This document shows positions 18,982 to 27,955 of a stretch of 64,000 nt of DNA, piece by piece. This DNA is from Pseudomonas fluorescens (GTDB lineage Bacteria > Pseudomonadota > Gammaproteobacteria > Pseudomonadales > Pseudomonadaceae): positions 3,939,501 to 4,003,500 of the forward strand of contig NZ_LR134318.1 in the NCBI RefSeq assembly GCF_900636825.1. Reading direction: 5' to 3'. How positions within the stretch are numbered: the stretch's first letter is position 1; the number at the start of each line of letters is the position of its first letter. The translations under genes were made by a program, and so were the position numbers. The notes beneath the pieces are model-generated. The model made no database searches. It saw nothing but the letters and a program-made list of their open reading frames with translations, and was not told where the DNA came from.

Positions 18982-19950
18982 TAACAGAACACCACCGAGG
19001 AATGCGAAAAGCAACAACAGAGCCGATACCTGCGTCGAAGTTAACGCAACCGCCGATTCACGCGAACGGCCGACAAACCGACCGCGAATCTGGTGCAGAG
19101 CGTTGTCCGGTGCAAACAGGTTATCCAGACGCTGCGCATCGTCCTCTTCACTCATCTGGCCCGAATAAGCATTACGGGCCATAAATCGATCCAGTAAACC
19201 TGGCATCAGGCTTGTGCCGACGATGGCCTTGATAGACGCCCATCCCAGCCACAACTCCCGTGGTGGATTCTGAATTACGCTGAAAATCGCCCTGGCGGCT
19301 ACATCCGGATCGTGAATGGGAGGGATGGGTTGTGGCCGCTTTTGAAGCTTGTTGCGCGCCCAGTCGAACTGGGGCGTATTGATTGCCGGCAATTGCACCA
19401 TGCACACTCGAATTCGGCTGTGGTCATGCAACAATTCGCAACGCAGCGAATCAGTAAAACCCCGCACAGCGAATTTGGCTCCACAATATGCTGCCTGCAA
19501 GGGAATCGCACGATAAGCGAGTGCAGAGCCCACCTGGATTATCAACCCGTTATCGCGCTGGCGCATCAACTTCAATGCCGCCAAGGTTCCGTGGACGGTT
19601 CCGAGATACGTCACTTCGGTGACGCGCTGGATTTCCTGCGCAGTCAGTTTCTCCACCGGTGAGAATACGGTAGCCATTGCTGAATTGACCCAGATAACTA
19701 AAGGCCCTAATGCTTCTTCCAAACGTATAGCTGCTGCTTCTACCGCTGATGCATCTGCAACATCGACGCTGATAGACAGCACCTGAACATCATATCGATT
19801 TAACTCATCTTGCGTTGATGCCAATCCCGCCTCGTCTCGAGCGAGCAAACCGATCGAGTAACCAGCAGCTGCAAAACGATGTGCAGTGGCTCGACCAACT
19901 CCCGCGCTCGCTCCGCAGATAACCACTAAAGACTTATTACGCTGATCCAT
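18970..19950 (-). CDS. SDR oxidoreductase with C-terminal membrane anchor
   Basis: 326 residues. The Rossmann start VVICGASAGVGRATA, the VNSAMAT variant of the NNAG motif, and catalytic YCGAKFA near 153-159 mark a classical SDR. After the core, a linker leads to a hydrophobic end, VSALLLLFAFLGGVLLLLF, likely a tail anchor in the inner membrane. The build matches 'SDR family oxidoreductase' proteins in Pseudomonas stress clusters. It converges on the trehalose-synthase-like gene with a 12-base tail overlap, leaving no room for an intergenic terminator. Confidence 0.9.
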   Translation of the reverse strand: MDQRNKSLVVICGASAGVGRATAHRFAAAGYSIGLLARDEAGLASTQDELNRYDVQVLSISVDVADASAVEAAAIRLEEALGPLVIWVNSAMATVFSPVEKLTAQEIQRVTEVTYLGTVHGTLAALKLMRQRDNGLIIQVGSALAYRAIPLQAAYCGAKFAVRGFTDSLRCELLHDHSRIRVCMVQLPAINTPQFDWARNKLQKRPQPIPPIHDPDVAARAIFSVIQNPPRELWLGWASIKAIVGTSLMPGLLDRFMARNAYSGQMSEEDDAQRLDNLFAPDNALHQIRGRFVGRSRESAVALTSTQVSALLLLFAFLGGVLLLLF

Positions 19951-20268
19951 TGCATTCGCCCTTAAATTTGGGGTGACTAGAGGTATCAGTCGATAGGGGC
20001 TGATGTTGATCGTTTGATCGTCGCCCAGCGCTTGAACTTTCGCCAGTAAATCCGTTGGTGTTCTCTATCGTCAGCAATCGCTGCTTCTCAACCGGAGCAC
20101 CAAAGCCGCAAAGATTCGCGATGTGTGCGCGTCCAAGTCGGGCAAGCGATCAGCTGTGATGGCAGAACTTGTTATGACGACTACCCTCAAACGGTGAACG
20201 GCGGATCGGGCAGCGGCGCTGATCCAGTTTCGCCAAATCATTCAACGAACTATCAGAGGAATTTGACA
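19951..20268. other. Intergenic stretch
   Basis: About 320 bases separating the divergent SDR and DUF2934 genes. It presumably holds promoters for both. I see no strong palindrome or additional gene. Confidence 0.4.
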
Positions 20269-20484
20269 ATGGATGAGCAAAAAATCAGGGAAGCTGCGTA
20301 TCGGCTTTGGGAGAAAGACGGGAAGCCTCAAGGACAAGATCTGGAGCACTGGTTCACAGCTGAAAAATCAGACGACGAGGATTACGAAAGCTCAACCTCC
20401 AGCTCAACAATTGGCAGCGAAAATGCGCCGTCTCAAGCGGATTTTGCTGCCGAAACTCAAAACGAAGCCAACGATGGACGGTAA
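20269..20484 (+). CDS. DUF2934 small protein
   Basis: 71 residues, MDEQKIREAAYRLWEKDGKP and HWFTAEK, the defining IR--AY-LWE--G-P-G--LEHW motif of DUF2934. The acidic, Ser/Asn-rich tail is probably disordered. AGAGGA about nine bases upstream supports this ATG over one 48 codons earlier. A close paralog at 29708-29935 keeps the same first 28 residues almost unchanged but has a different tail. Function unknown; these proteins often lie near stress genes. Confidence 0.88.
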   Translation: MDEQKIREAAYRLWEKDGKPQGQDLEHWFTAEKSDDEDYESSTSSSTIGSENAPSQADFAAETQNEANDGR

Positions 20485-20570
20485 AGCTTGAGTTCAATAA
20501 TGAAATCAACAACCGGCAGACACCCATCGATTGCGTGCACGGTCAAATGCGCGCTAATGATTTGGCTGAT

Positions 20571-20744
20571 TCAATCATGCACCACCTGAAGAGGGGTTTT
20601 CCATCCACTGATTACCCAGGGCGCCCCCAATCGCAAATGGCTTGTGATACGTACAGCGTCCAGCTCAAAAGCGCGTATGGAAGCTAGGAATAATCTCTGA
20701 AGTTTCGCTGAATGGCTCGCAGATGCATTGTGTGGTTTAGTCAT
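20571..20744 (-). CDS. Small hypothetical protein
   Basis: 57 residues, MTKPHNASASHSAKLQRLFL through ISGWKTPLQVVHD. The open frame is longer, but AGGAGAAAGGAC directly before this ATG (20744) is a strong ribosome site. It is basic and probably partly helical, with no membrane segment. I do not recognise the family. It is followed by about 290 bases without a supported gene. Confidence 0.5.
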   Translation of the reverse strand: MTKPHNASASHSAKLQRLFLASIRAFELDAVRITSHLRLGAPWVISGWKTPLQVVHD

Positions 20745-21027
20745 GTCCTTTCTCCTCATTTCCAGGCACAAATAAAAGGCGACTCGTCGACTTAACCAAC
20801 CCCCATACCGGCACGACGGAAAATCGCCCTCATTGGAGAACACGGATGCTCTCAGAGGGTTCCACCAAACGATCGTAGCCCATGGCCCCACCTGCTCCCT
20901 CTCGGCTGAATCAGCATATCTGTTACGCAAGTTTGCCCCCGGCCTTTGTTTTGCGGCTTCAACTTCGCTGAATGATTGATTAGCGGCTGGAGCTGCAATG
21001 GAGATCCTGATTGCATGACCCTATCGC

Positions 21028-21249
21028 TCATGTACCCTTTCCAATTCCCTCTACCGCTTGGCCATACCGATGAGTCGCTTCGATCACCAGGCGTTTTCTT
21101 TCGTCCCGATTAATGAAACCCTGCTTCAGATATTCCTCTGCGAGTCGAAGTAATTCTTCATATTGCTCTTGGGCAGTCATACGGATCTCAGGCCTTTCCA
21201 GCAATTTATGCCAAGTGACGAGTGCTTGTCCCCTTCGGTCTTCGTACAT
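21028..21249 (-). CDS. Small helical hypothetical protein
   Basis: 73 residues, MYEDRRGQALVTWHKLLERP, then an amphipathic helix EQYEELLRLAEEYLKQGFIN and RDERKRLVIEATHRYGQAV. It is charged and soluble. GGAG eight bases before the ATG supports the start. It lies about 120 bases downstream of the SDR gene on the same strand. I do not recognise the family; the helical repeat pattern suggests protein interaction. Confidence 0.6.
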   Translation of the reverse strand: MYEDRRGQALVTWHKLLERPEIRMTAQEQYEELLRLAEEYLKQGFINRDERKRLVIEATHRYGQAVEGIGKGT

Positions 21250-21367
21250 TTCAATTACTCCAATGAACGTAGTACAGCAGTAAAGGGCCTAGAATGCGTT
21301 CTCATTGAATTACTCGCTGAAACGCTAATCGGCGCATCCAGTCAAGTCTCACAGCCCCCCTGCAAGC

Positions 21368-22225
21368 TCACAAAATGGGTTTGCCTCCGGTCACTCCGTA
21401 GCGCTCGCCTGAGATATAACTGCCCTCATCTGACGCAAGCAGAACATAGATCGGCGCGACCTCGACAGGTTGTCCTGGACGACCCAGCGGGGTTGTTGAT
21501 CCAAAATTTTTCACCGATTCTTCGGACATTGTGGACACAATCAAGGGCGTCCAAATTGGCCCAGGGGCGACACTATTAACACGAATACCACGCTTGCCAA
21601 GCATCTGAGCAAGGCCAGCGGTGAAGTTCGCGATGGCACCTTTTGTGGTGGCATATGCCAACAGGCTGGGACTTGGTGCGTCGGAATTGACGGAACTGGT
21701 GTTGATGATCGAGCTGCCGGGTGCCATGTTGGGTAGCGCAGCCTTGCAGAGACGAAACATCGCCGTGACATTGACGTCAAACGTCTTTAACCATTCTTGG
21801 TCAGGTATCTCTTCCAATGTTTCATGGGTCATCTGAAATGCCGCATTGTTAACCAAGATATCGATGCGCCCGAACTTCGTTACTGTGTCGTTTACGATCC
21901 CGGCACAATGCGTAAGGGTCGCCAGATCTCCAGGCAACAGAATGCATTGACGTCCAGCGTCTTCTACCCAGCGTGCGGTTTCCTTCGCGTCTTCGTGTTC
22001 ATCCAGATAGGCAATAGCAATGTCAGCCCCTTCACGCGCAAAGGCGATGGCAACTGCGCGCCCAATACCGCTATCACCACCGGTAATCAACGCGATTTTA
22101 TTGGCAAGCCGGCCTGATCCTCGATAGCTATTCTCTCCGCAATCGGGGCACGGTTCCATTTTGCTTTGTTCGCCGGGTATAGGTTGTTGCTGAGGTTTGA
22201 AGGGTGGTACGGGATAACTGTTCAT
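21368..22225 (-). CDS. SDR oxidoreductase, glucose/ribitol-dehydrogenase-like with CPDCGE leader
   Basis: 285 residues. A roughly 40-residue leader with MEPCPDCGENSYRGSGRL precedes the Rossmann motif ITGGDSGIGRAVAIAFAREG. NNAAF and catalytic YATTKGA follow, and the C-terminal GPIWTPL is typical. This leader plus core is the YdaD/YhdF-type stress SDR also seen in the P. aeruginosa PA2142 type. AGGAGG seven bases before the ATG at 22225 fixes the start, although the frame extends further upstream. The substrate is unknown; the family is linked to general stress and osmotic response. Confidence 0.92.
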   Translation of the reverse strand: MNSYPVPPFKPQQQPIPGEQSKMEPCPDCGENSYRGSGRLANKIALITGGDSGIGRAVAIAFAREGADIAIAYLDEHEDAKETARWVEDAGRQCILLPGDLATLTHCAGIVNDTVTKFGRIDILVNNAAFQMTHETLEEIPDQEWLKTFDVNVTAMFRLCKAALPNMAPGSSIINTSSVNSDAPSPSLLAYATTKGAIANFTAGLAQMLGKRGIRVNSVAPGPIWTPLIVSTMSEESVKNFGSTTPLGRPGQPVEVAPIYVLLASDEGSYISGERYGVTGGKPIL

Positions 22226-22308
22226 TGAAATCCTCCTGTCATCGTTTGATCGAGCCAACGTCAAGGATGAGTTGGCTGTCATTCATTGGATACACTTTCA
22301 ACATGGCA

Positions 22309-23406
22309 TCAATTGGTCAGATCAGCCTTGAGACGTTGTCCTGCATAAACCTGAGCTTCCTGAGCTTTTTGCACTACGGCGGCCGTACCGAAAAATTCGT
22401 GGGTAACACCTGAATAGAGCCGACGTTCCACGCTCACACCGGCGTTGCGTAACGCCTGTTCAAGTTGAGCCCCATCGTCACGCAAAGGATCGATTTCGGC
22501 GTTGATTAACGTCACTGGTGGTAGTCCTTTCAAATCGGCATGGACGAGATCAATACGCGGATCTTTGCTATCCATCGGGCTGGTGGTGGCCTGAGCAATG
22601 AACCACAACATCATCGGGCGATTGAGCGGAATCGCATCGGCGTACTTGAGATACGATTCGGTGTCCGTGTTCGATTGGGCCACGGGATACACCGCCAGCA
22701 CGTGCTTCGCCGCTGTTAATCCCGCCTTCTGGGCGGCTATCGCTGTGGCCACAGCCAGATTACCGCCGGCGCTCTCGCCAGCCAGCGCAAGACGTTTCGG
22801 ATCGCCGTTCACCGAAGACGCTTTGGTGGTCAGCCAACGGTAAGTCGCCAGCGCATCTTCATGTGCCGCCGGGAATTTATTTTCCGGGGCGAGCCGGTAG
22901 TCCACAGAGACAACTACAGCGTTAGCCTGTTTGGCCAAGCCTCGCGCACCGGCGTCGTAGACCTTCCGATCAGCAAAAACCCAGCCGCCTCCATGGAAAT
23001 ACAAGACCACAGGAAAAGGCCCGCTGCCTTCTGGAGTGTAAACAGTTGCTGGTAGCAAACCGACGGCGCCAGGCACCTGTATGTCCCGCGAGCTGACACC
23101 GGGCACAAGAGCCGTGGGCCCGCTGTCTCGTTCCTGGTCAGATAGAACGCCCTTGACGGCGTCAGCCATGGTCGGTTGCTGACGAGCTTCTGCGGGAGTG
23201 GTTTTTTCAATCGCTTTACCATCAAAGCTGGCAAATTCGTTCAGCACTTTTTGCATGTCCGAATCGGTGCGCAGCATACTCTTGGTGCCACTGACAGCAA
23301 GCTGAGTGACTGAAGGTTTTTCAGGGTCTCGTGCACATCCGCCCATCTGCGTAAGGGCCCCAATGGCTAACAGCGCGACGGCCAGTTTACGATGGTTTGA
23401 AATCAT
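22309..23406 (-). CDS. Alpha/beta-hydrolase esterase lipoprotein (HSL type)
   Basis: 365 residues. The N terminus MISNHRKLAVALLAIGALTQ then MGGCARD is a lipoprotein signal with the acylated Cys near residue 24. The hydrolase part carries the oxyanion motif FHGGGW and the nucleophile elbow AGESAGG of the hormone-sensitive-lipase group, with the C-terminal acid in EIDPLRDDG and His in GVTHEF. It is therefore an envelope-anchored esterase. GAGG upstream supports the start at 23406; the frame extends 18 codons further. It lies 84 bases upstream of the SDR gene on the same strand. Confidence 0.92.
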   Translation of the reverse strand: MISNHRKLAVALLAIGALTQMGGCARDPEKPSVTQLAVSGTKSMLRTDSDMQKVLNEFASFDGKAIEKTTPAEARQQPTMADAVKGVLSDQERDSGPTALVPGVSSRDIQVPGAVGLLPATVYTPEGSGPFPVVLYFHGGGWVFADRKVYDAGARGLAKQANAVVVSVDYRLAPENKFPAAHEDALATYRWLTTKASSVNGDPKRLALAGESAGGNLAVATAIAAQKAGLTAAKHVLAVYPVAQSNTDTESYLKYADAIPLNRPMMLWFIAQATTSPMDSKDPRIDLVHADLKGLPPVTLINAEIDPLRDDGAQLEQALRNAGVSVERRLYSGVTHEFFGTAAVVQKAQEAQVYAGQRLKADLTN

Positions 23407-23486
23407 TATTTGATCCTCATTCGAGTGCTCGCGACGTTCAGGACTTTCGTCTATCGACACGTTCTAAACATGATCCAAACTTCTCG

Positions 23487-24638
23487 CTATGAGGACGTAG
23501 ACGGTTCGAGCTTGACCTTGATCCAACCGGACTGGTGTTTATCGAATGATTTAAAGGCGGAAATCGCATCCGTCAGCGGTTCGGTCTGGGTGAGGATTTT
23601 TGCAGGATCAACTCGTCCGGCGAGAGTCATCTCGATGAGCTTGGGAATGTATTTTCGGTGATGGCAATTGCCCATGTTAATGCGGATGTTCTTGTTCATC
23701 GCAGCGCCGATTGGGAAACTGTCAAACCCGGCTGGATAAACCCCTATAATCGATATCGTACCCGCCTTCGCCACAGCTTCTACGGCCCATTGCAGCGCTT
23801 GGGAAGGCTCATCGCCTGGCTGCCACTGCGCAGTTTCGTGCACCTCGCCATGGTGAGCATGATTGGCATCGATACCGACCGCATCAATAGCCCGATCGAC
23901 GCCGATGTCGGCGGTCAGACGAGCGATGGTTTTGACCGGGTCTTCCTTTTCAAAATTGATGCATTCGGCACCAAGTTCCTGTGCGCGAGCTAGTCGGTCA
24001 TCAAAGCAATCAACGGCGAATACCCTGCCGGCGCCCATCAGCTTGGCGCTGACAATTGCAAACAAACCCACCGGGCCACAACCGAATACAGCAACGGTAT
24101 CGCCATCTTTGATCTCGGCCATTTCAGCCCCAAACCAAGCTGTCGGAAAAATGTCCGACATTGCAATAGCTTGGTCATCGGTGATTTCATCTGGAAGCTT
24201 GATCAAACCTATATGAGCGAAAGGAATGCGGGCCTTCTCTGCTTGAAGGCCATCGAACGGGCCAGTGCTTTTGGGGCCGCCAAAAAAAGAGGTACCTGCC
24301 GTTTTGCCATTGGGATTCGCAATATCGCACTGGGCAAAATATCCGGCACGACAATACGAGCAGTTACCGCAGGCGATGGTCGAAGGGATCAAGACCCTGT
24401 CACCTATTTTTAAATTGCGCACGTCTGCCCCAAGCGTTTCGACGATACCTACGCCTTCGTGGCCAAGGATGGTGCCTGTTTGCATGTCCGGAGCACTTCC
24501 CCGGATAAAATGCAGATCCGTTCCGCAAATTGCCGACGCGGTAATTTTTACGATGGCATCCGTGGGTGACTGGATTGTTGGTTCTAGGACTTCATCCAGC
24601 CTGATGTCGCCCACGCCATGGAATACGACAGCTTTCAT
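23487..24638 (-). CDS. Zinc-dependent alcohol/formaldehyde dehydrogenase
   Basis: 383 residues of the zinc MDR superfamily. Catalytic zinc ligands are in CGTDLHF and GHEGVGIVE; the structural zinc Cys set is CGNCSYCRAGYFAQC. NAD binding is by VFGCGPVGLFAI. The central stretch HHGEVHETAQWQPGDEP and the end fit the glutathione-independent formaldehyde-dehydrogenase-like branch, as in the P. aeruginosa PA2158/PA2188 group. It probably detoxifies aldehydes or alcohols in the cytoplasm. Its stop is 80 bases before the esterase start, so an operon with it is possible. Confidence 0.92.
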   Translation of the reverse strand: MKAVVFHGVGDIRLDEVLEPTIQSPTDAIVKITASAICGTDLHFIRGSAPDMQTGTILGHEGVGIVETLGADVRNLKIGDRVLIPSTIACGNCSYCRAGYFAQCDIANPNGKTAGTSFFGGPKSTGPFDGLQAEKARIPFAHIGLIKLPDEITDDQAIAMSDIFPTAWFGAEMAEIKDGDTVAVFGCGPVGLFAIVSAKLMGAGRVFAVDCFDDRLARAQELGAECINFEKEDPVKTIARLTADIGVDRAIDAVGIDANHAHHGEVHETAQWQPGDEPSQALQWAVEAVAKAGTISIIGVYPAGFDSFPIGAAMNKNIRINMGNCHHRKYIPKLIEMTLAGRVDPAKILTQTEPLTDAISAFKSFDKHQSGWIKVKLEPSTSS

Positions 24639-24961
24639 CTTCTCACCTCGTCATATCTGTGAAGTACGTAAGAGGGTGGAGAAAAAATCTGTGCGCAAGG
24701 TTTCATTGGGAGGCGAATTTACGGACAGACGGAGGAAGGATATCAATGCATGCGACTGAATCGCGGTACTGAGTCAGCCCAATACCCAAACCAGTCTGAC
24801 ACCAATCCTTCCGTCGCTTGAGCAAACGTTATGTCTCGGCTCAGTCCTCGCTGCCGGGCGGCGGCTATGATCGCCGGAAGGCTTGTTCGATGAGCGATGA
24901 GCGATTGCTATGATTGCCAGCAATTCGCTCTGTTGAGAACTCTATGTAAATATTTGTCTAT
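24639..24961. other. Intergenic stretch without a supported gene
   Basis: About 320 bases between the dehydrogenase start and the end of the DUF1652 gene. It is probably the dehydrogenase promoter region. No clear palindrome was seen. Confidence 0.4.
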
Positions 24962-25216
24962 TTATCGGTTCGCAGATCTATCGAAATTTGTTTGGCGAGC
25001 CACCATTTCACTCCGAAGTTCGCCGATCAGATTTGCTATCGCACGACTGGAAGAAAGTCTTGTCACTGAGATTCCTGTGACCAATAACTCTACGCGACCC
25101 GAAGAAGCCTCAAAAACTTTCACCATAAGCGAGCCGTCCGAATTTAAGGTGCAGGTGCAAGAGAGCGGCAGGAACCCGCACTCAACTATATGGCGGAGTT
25201 CAAGTGTGGATATCAT
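24962..25216 (-). CDS. DUF1652 protein
   Basis: 84 residues from the ATG at 25216: MISTLELRHIVECGFLPLSC, TCTLNSDGSLMVKVFE, GRVELLVTGISVTRLSSSRA, IANLIGELRSEM. This closely follows DUF1652, a small Pseudomonas-specific family. The frame continues 56 codons upstream into the CheB gene without family similarity; an ATG four codons earlier (25228) is the other candidate. It sits about 60 bases downstream of the CheB-like gene on the same strand. Function unknown. Confidence 0.85.
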   Translation of the reverse strand: MISTLELRHIVECGFLPLSCTCTLNSDGSLMVKVFEASSGRVELLVTGISVTRLSSSRAIANLIGELRSEMVARQTNFDRSANR

Positions 25217-25277
25217 CAGGTCTTTCATCCTTGGAAGTAAGCCAATTAATGGATGTTTTGCGGTCTGCGGCTTGACG

Positions 25278-26315
25278 TCACTTCGCATCGTCGTGACCGA
25301 AAAAAGTCGGATCAAGCACCAACGCGCGTAGTGGCTGAAGACGCTTCTCGGCTGCATCAGCTTGTTTGAGGCAATCGGCGGCATCGTGAGATGCGCCGAC
25401 GATGGTCGCTTGGTCGGACATCTGACGCAGTAGCAAAATCCTCTCTTCCACGGCTCTCAAGGTATCCCAAAGTCCGGTATCAATGGCGGCATTGACTTCA
25501 CAAATGAGCGACTTCATAGAAAATGCATGTCCCGTGTGGCAGCGAAATCTAACGATGGAACCCTCCTCGATTTGCACCAGCACGCCATGACAATCGGGAC
25601 AGGTGAATTGAGACACTTTACCGAGCCCCATTACGCCTGCTTCGAGACCGTTGCCTTTCAAGGAAATGGTATTTTCGATCTCGTGAGGTGTTTGCGCATG
25701 ATGAGGCAAACGGTCAGCACGACTTCCGACCGTTCCGGCGATCTGCTGAGCGATGGTCGCAGTCGAACCTATCAGATCGATCTGGACGTGTTGGATTGCG
25801 CTCTCAGGCATGGAGCTGAGCATGGCTTGCGACGGATCCTGAACGAAGGTCATACCGCCTTGATCTTTTACGGCCCAAAGACCCGCAGTGCCGTCATCTA
25901 GAGCACCTGACAAGATGATGCCCATGACCCTGGCGCCGTAACTGGCCGCCGCTGAGCGGAACAATACGTCGACCGCAGGCCGCACGCGGCACTCCTTTGG
26001 CCCGCGCGTCAGTCGTATGCCTTCATGCATCAGCATTAGGTGACGATCAGCAATGGCGACATAGACGGTACCCGGCTGGATGCGCTCGCCGTCTTGCGCT
26101 GCAACCACTCGCATGCTGGTCGCTCTGGAAAGAATTTTGTGAAGCACGCTGGGCTCGTATGCAGGGATATGCAGTACCACGAGAAACGCAGCGGGCACAT
26201 GAGAAGGCAAATTTTCAAACAGCGAAATGAGTGCCTGCACGCCTCCTGCCGAGGCACCAATGACCACGACGTTTCGTAAGTCAACATCCAGCCCATCCGT
26301 CACGTCTACCTCCAT
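25278..26315 (-). CDS. CheB-type protein-glutamate methylesterase without receiver
   Basis: 345 residues. The CheB catalytic domain occupies about residues 14-205, with nucleophile Ser in IGASAGGVQAL, His in VVLHIPA and Asp in ALDDGTAGL. The usual N-terminal receiver is absent. The C-terminal part has a CPDC ... CHTGHAF Cys/His set that could bind zinc, then a helical tail. This stand-alone type accompanies CheR/PAS hybrid kinases or acts in stress signalling. Here no CheR or chemoreceptor is nearby. The start at 26315 lacks a strong ribosome site; the frame extends to 26411. Confidence 0.88.
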   Translation of the reverse strand: MEVDVTDGLDVDLRNVVVIGASAGGVQALISLFENLPSHVPAAFLVVLHIPAYEPSVLHKILSRATSMRVVAAQDGERIQPGTVYVAIADRHLMLMHEGIRLTRGPKECRVRPAVDVLFRSAAASYGARVMGIILSGALDDGTAGLWAVKDQGGMTFVQDPSQAMLSSMPESAIQHVQIDLIGSTATIAQQIAGTVGSRADRLPHHAQTPHEIENTISLKGNGLEAGVMGLGKVSQFTCPDCHGVLVQIEEGSIVRFRCHTGHAFSMKSLICEVNAAIDTGLWDTLRAVEERILLLRQMSDQATIVGASHDAADCLKQADAAEKRLQPLRALVLDPTFFGHDDAK

Positions 26316-26493
26316 AGTCTCGCATTCACTGTAGACGCTTTTCTCGCAGAGCGGGCGACCCCTTCTGTTTGGCTGCTCATATGACAAGAGCTTAAAGCTA
26401 AAGCAGGCCAATGATGGCTAGATGCCTCGATAGCGAAAACAGTTGGAAGTGCCTACAACTGTGCGTCCTATTCCCTGCGCAATCGGAGGCGTC

Positions 26494-26742
26494 GTGTCCC
26501 ATCTGATGGATTTGCCCTTAGTTCACAGCTACCGTGGGAGAAATTTTATTGTGAAATTCGGCTGGCAAAAACCTAACGATCAGATTCCAGCAGCAGCCCA
26601 AGTCGTTATTGAAGGTGAAATCAAGGGATTGGGAGAAATTGCTTTTGAATTGGCGGGGCCTTGGGACGATTACCAACAGGCTGCGTCTGAAGCAATTAGG
26701 GCCGCCGAAGACTGGGTTGATCAGCAACAACCGGGAGCCTGA
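26494..26742 (+). CDS. Small hypothetical protein
   Basis: About 82 residues if started at GTG 26494 (GGAGG four bases upstream) or 78 from ATG 26506 (MDLPLVHSYRGRNFIVKFGW). It continues VVIEGEIKGLGEIAFELAGP and ends in an acidic helix ASEAIRAAEDWVDQQQPGA. It is soluble. The pattern looks like a real conserved protein of plant-associated Pseudomonas, but I cannot name the family. It is divergent from the CheB gene. Confidence 0.6.
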   Translation: MSHLMDLPLVHSYRGRNFIVKFGWQKPNDQIPAAAQVVIEGEIKGLGEIAFELAGPWDDYQQAASEAIRAAEDWVDQQQPGA

Positions 26743-26935
26743 TTTCCGGAACAACCGCTCAGATTACAGTAGCTAATCGAGGACGATCAGGCCTCAGGCA
26801 ACCTAAGTCGCGCGGCTGAAGAGTCCGGCCTGCTATTTATTTGACTCAACCGGGGCGATGAGAGCTTGGTTCAGCCCGACTTTGACAGTCGAAGGGCTCG
26901 GGGACACGATCTCTTCGCGGCTCAGAACAAAGTAG

Positions 26936-27937
26936 TCAGTCGCCAGCAGGATGAACCTTTCCACTAAAGACGCTAAAGCCATAGGTGTTGTACAAAAGAG
27001 TCAGCGGTATCAAAACCGCAAATCCGACCAACATGAACACTTGGCTGCTTGGACTGGAAGCGGCGGCTTGCAGGGTCAAATGCGGTGGAACGATTAGGGG
27101 AAACAGCGCCATAATCATCAGTGCAAACGCCAAAATGAAAACCCCCAGCGCGGCGAATAGCGGCAGGTACTGACGGCGGCTTTTAAATCCCAGAATAAAT
27201 CCTATCAGCAGTACAACGAGTAATGATCCGCCCGAGAACCACACCAACGGCTCTGAGAGGCGATTTGCATATTGGGTATTCAGAGCCATTGTCCAAGCAA
27301 CCAATACGGCTAAAAGCACCAAGGTTACAAACCCCAACGCCCTCGCCTGGAGAGCGGATCGCCACTGAAGTTCTTGCTCAGTGCGCCAATAAAGCCAGCA
27401 GGCCCCCAACCATGTATAGCCCACCACGAGCACTGCACCACAGTACAATGGAAACATCCCTAGCCAATCCCAGCCACCGCCGCTGTACTGCCAGCCATCA
27501 TTAGGTACGCCTTGAACAAGCGTGCCCAAGACCACACCCTGAGATCCTCCCGCCAGAAGTGAACCGGTCATCATTAAGCCGTCCACGCCACGCTTGATTT
27601 TGTCATTTGACGCGTAGTCACGAAACTCCAACGCTACCGCTCGAAGAATCAAAGCCAAAAACATCATGATAAAAGGGAGATAGAGCGCTGGTAGCAGAAT
27701 GGCGTAGGCCAGTGGAAACAATGCCAGCAGGCCACCACCACCTAGCACCAGCCATGTTTCATTAGCATCCCATATAGGCAAGATTGTCAGGGCCATGGCT
27801 CGGCGCTGCTTACCGCATCGGGTTAAGCCCAGCAGGACGCCAACGCCAAGGTCGGTACCATCCAGTAGCACATAGTTTAAAACCGAGAACGCTAAGGCTG
27901 CAGCAGAAAACAAGGTCAGCCATTCGTTGTCCGACAT
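26936..27937 (-). CDS. cioB: Cytochrome bd-type quinol oxidase subunit II
   Basis: 333 residues with about eight or nine transmembrane helices. The opening LFSAAALAFSVLNYVLLDGT, DLGVGVLLGL and the block LPIWDANETWLVLGGGGLLALFPLAYA are diagnostic of CydB/CioB. It is encoded 18 bases after subunit I, so they form one operon. The enzyme reduces oxygen to water with quinol in the inner membrane. As a second-type bd oxidase in a stress region it may serve as an auxiliary, cyanide- or low-oxygen-tolerant path. The symbol is by family similarity; the main cioAB of the genome may be elsewhere. Confidence 0.92.
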   Translation of the reverse strand: MSDNEWLTLFSAAALAFSVLNYVLLDGTDLGVGVLLGLTRCGKQRRAMALTILPIWDANETWLVLGGGGLLALFPLAYAILLPALYLPFIMMFLALILRAVALEFRDYASNDKIKRGVDGLMMTGSLLAGGSQGVVLGTLVQGVPNDGWQYSGGGWDWLGMFPLYCGAVLVVGYTWLGACWLYWRTEQELQWRSALQARALGFVTLVLLAVLVAWTMALNTQYANRLSEPLVWFSGGSLLVVLLIGFILGFKSRRQYLPLFAALGVFILAFALMIMALFPLIVPPHLTLQAAASSPSSQVFMLVGFAVLIPLTLLYNTYGFSVFSGKVHPAGD

Positions 27938-27955
27938 AAATTCTTGCCCTCAAGA

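Noticed and set aside
26810..26935. A possible small oxidase accessory peptide after cioB
   Set aside because: A short frame exists but has no start codon, ribosome site or CydX-like hydrophobic segment.
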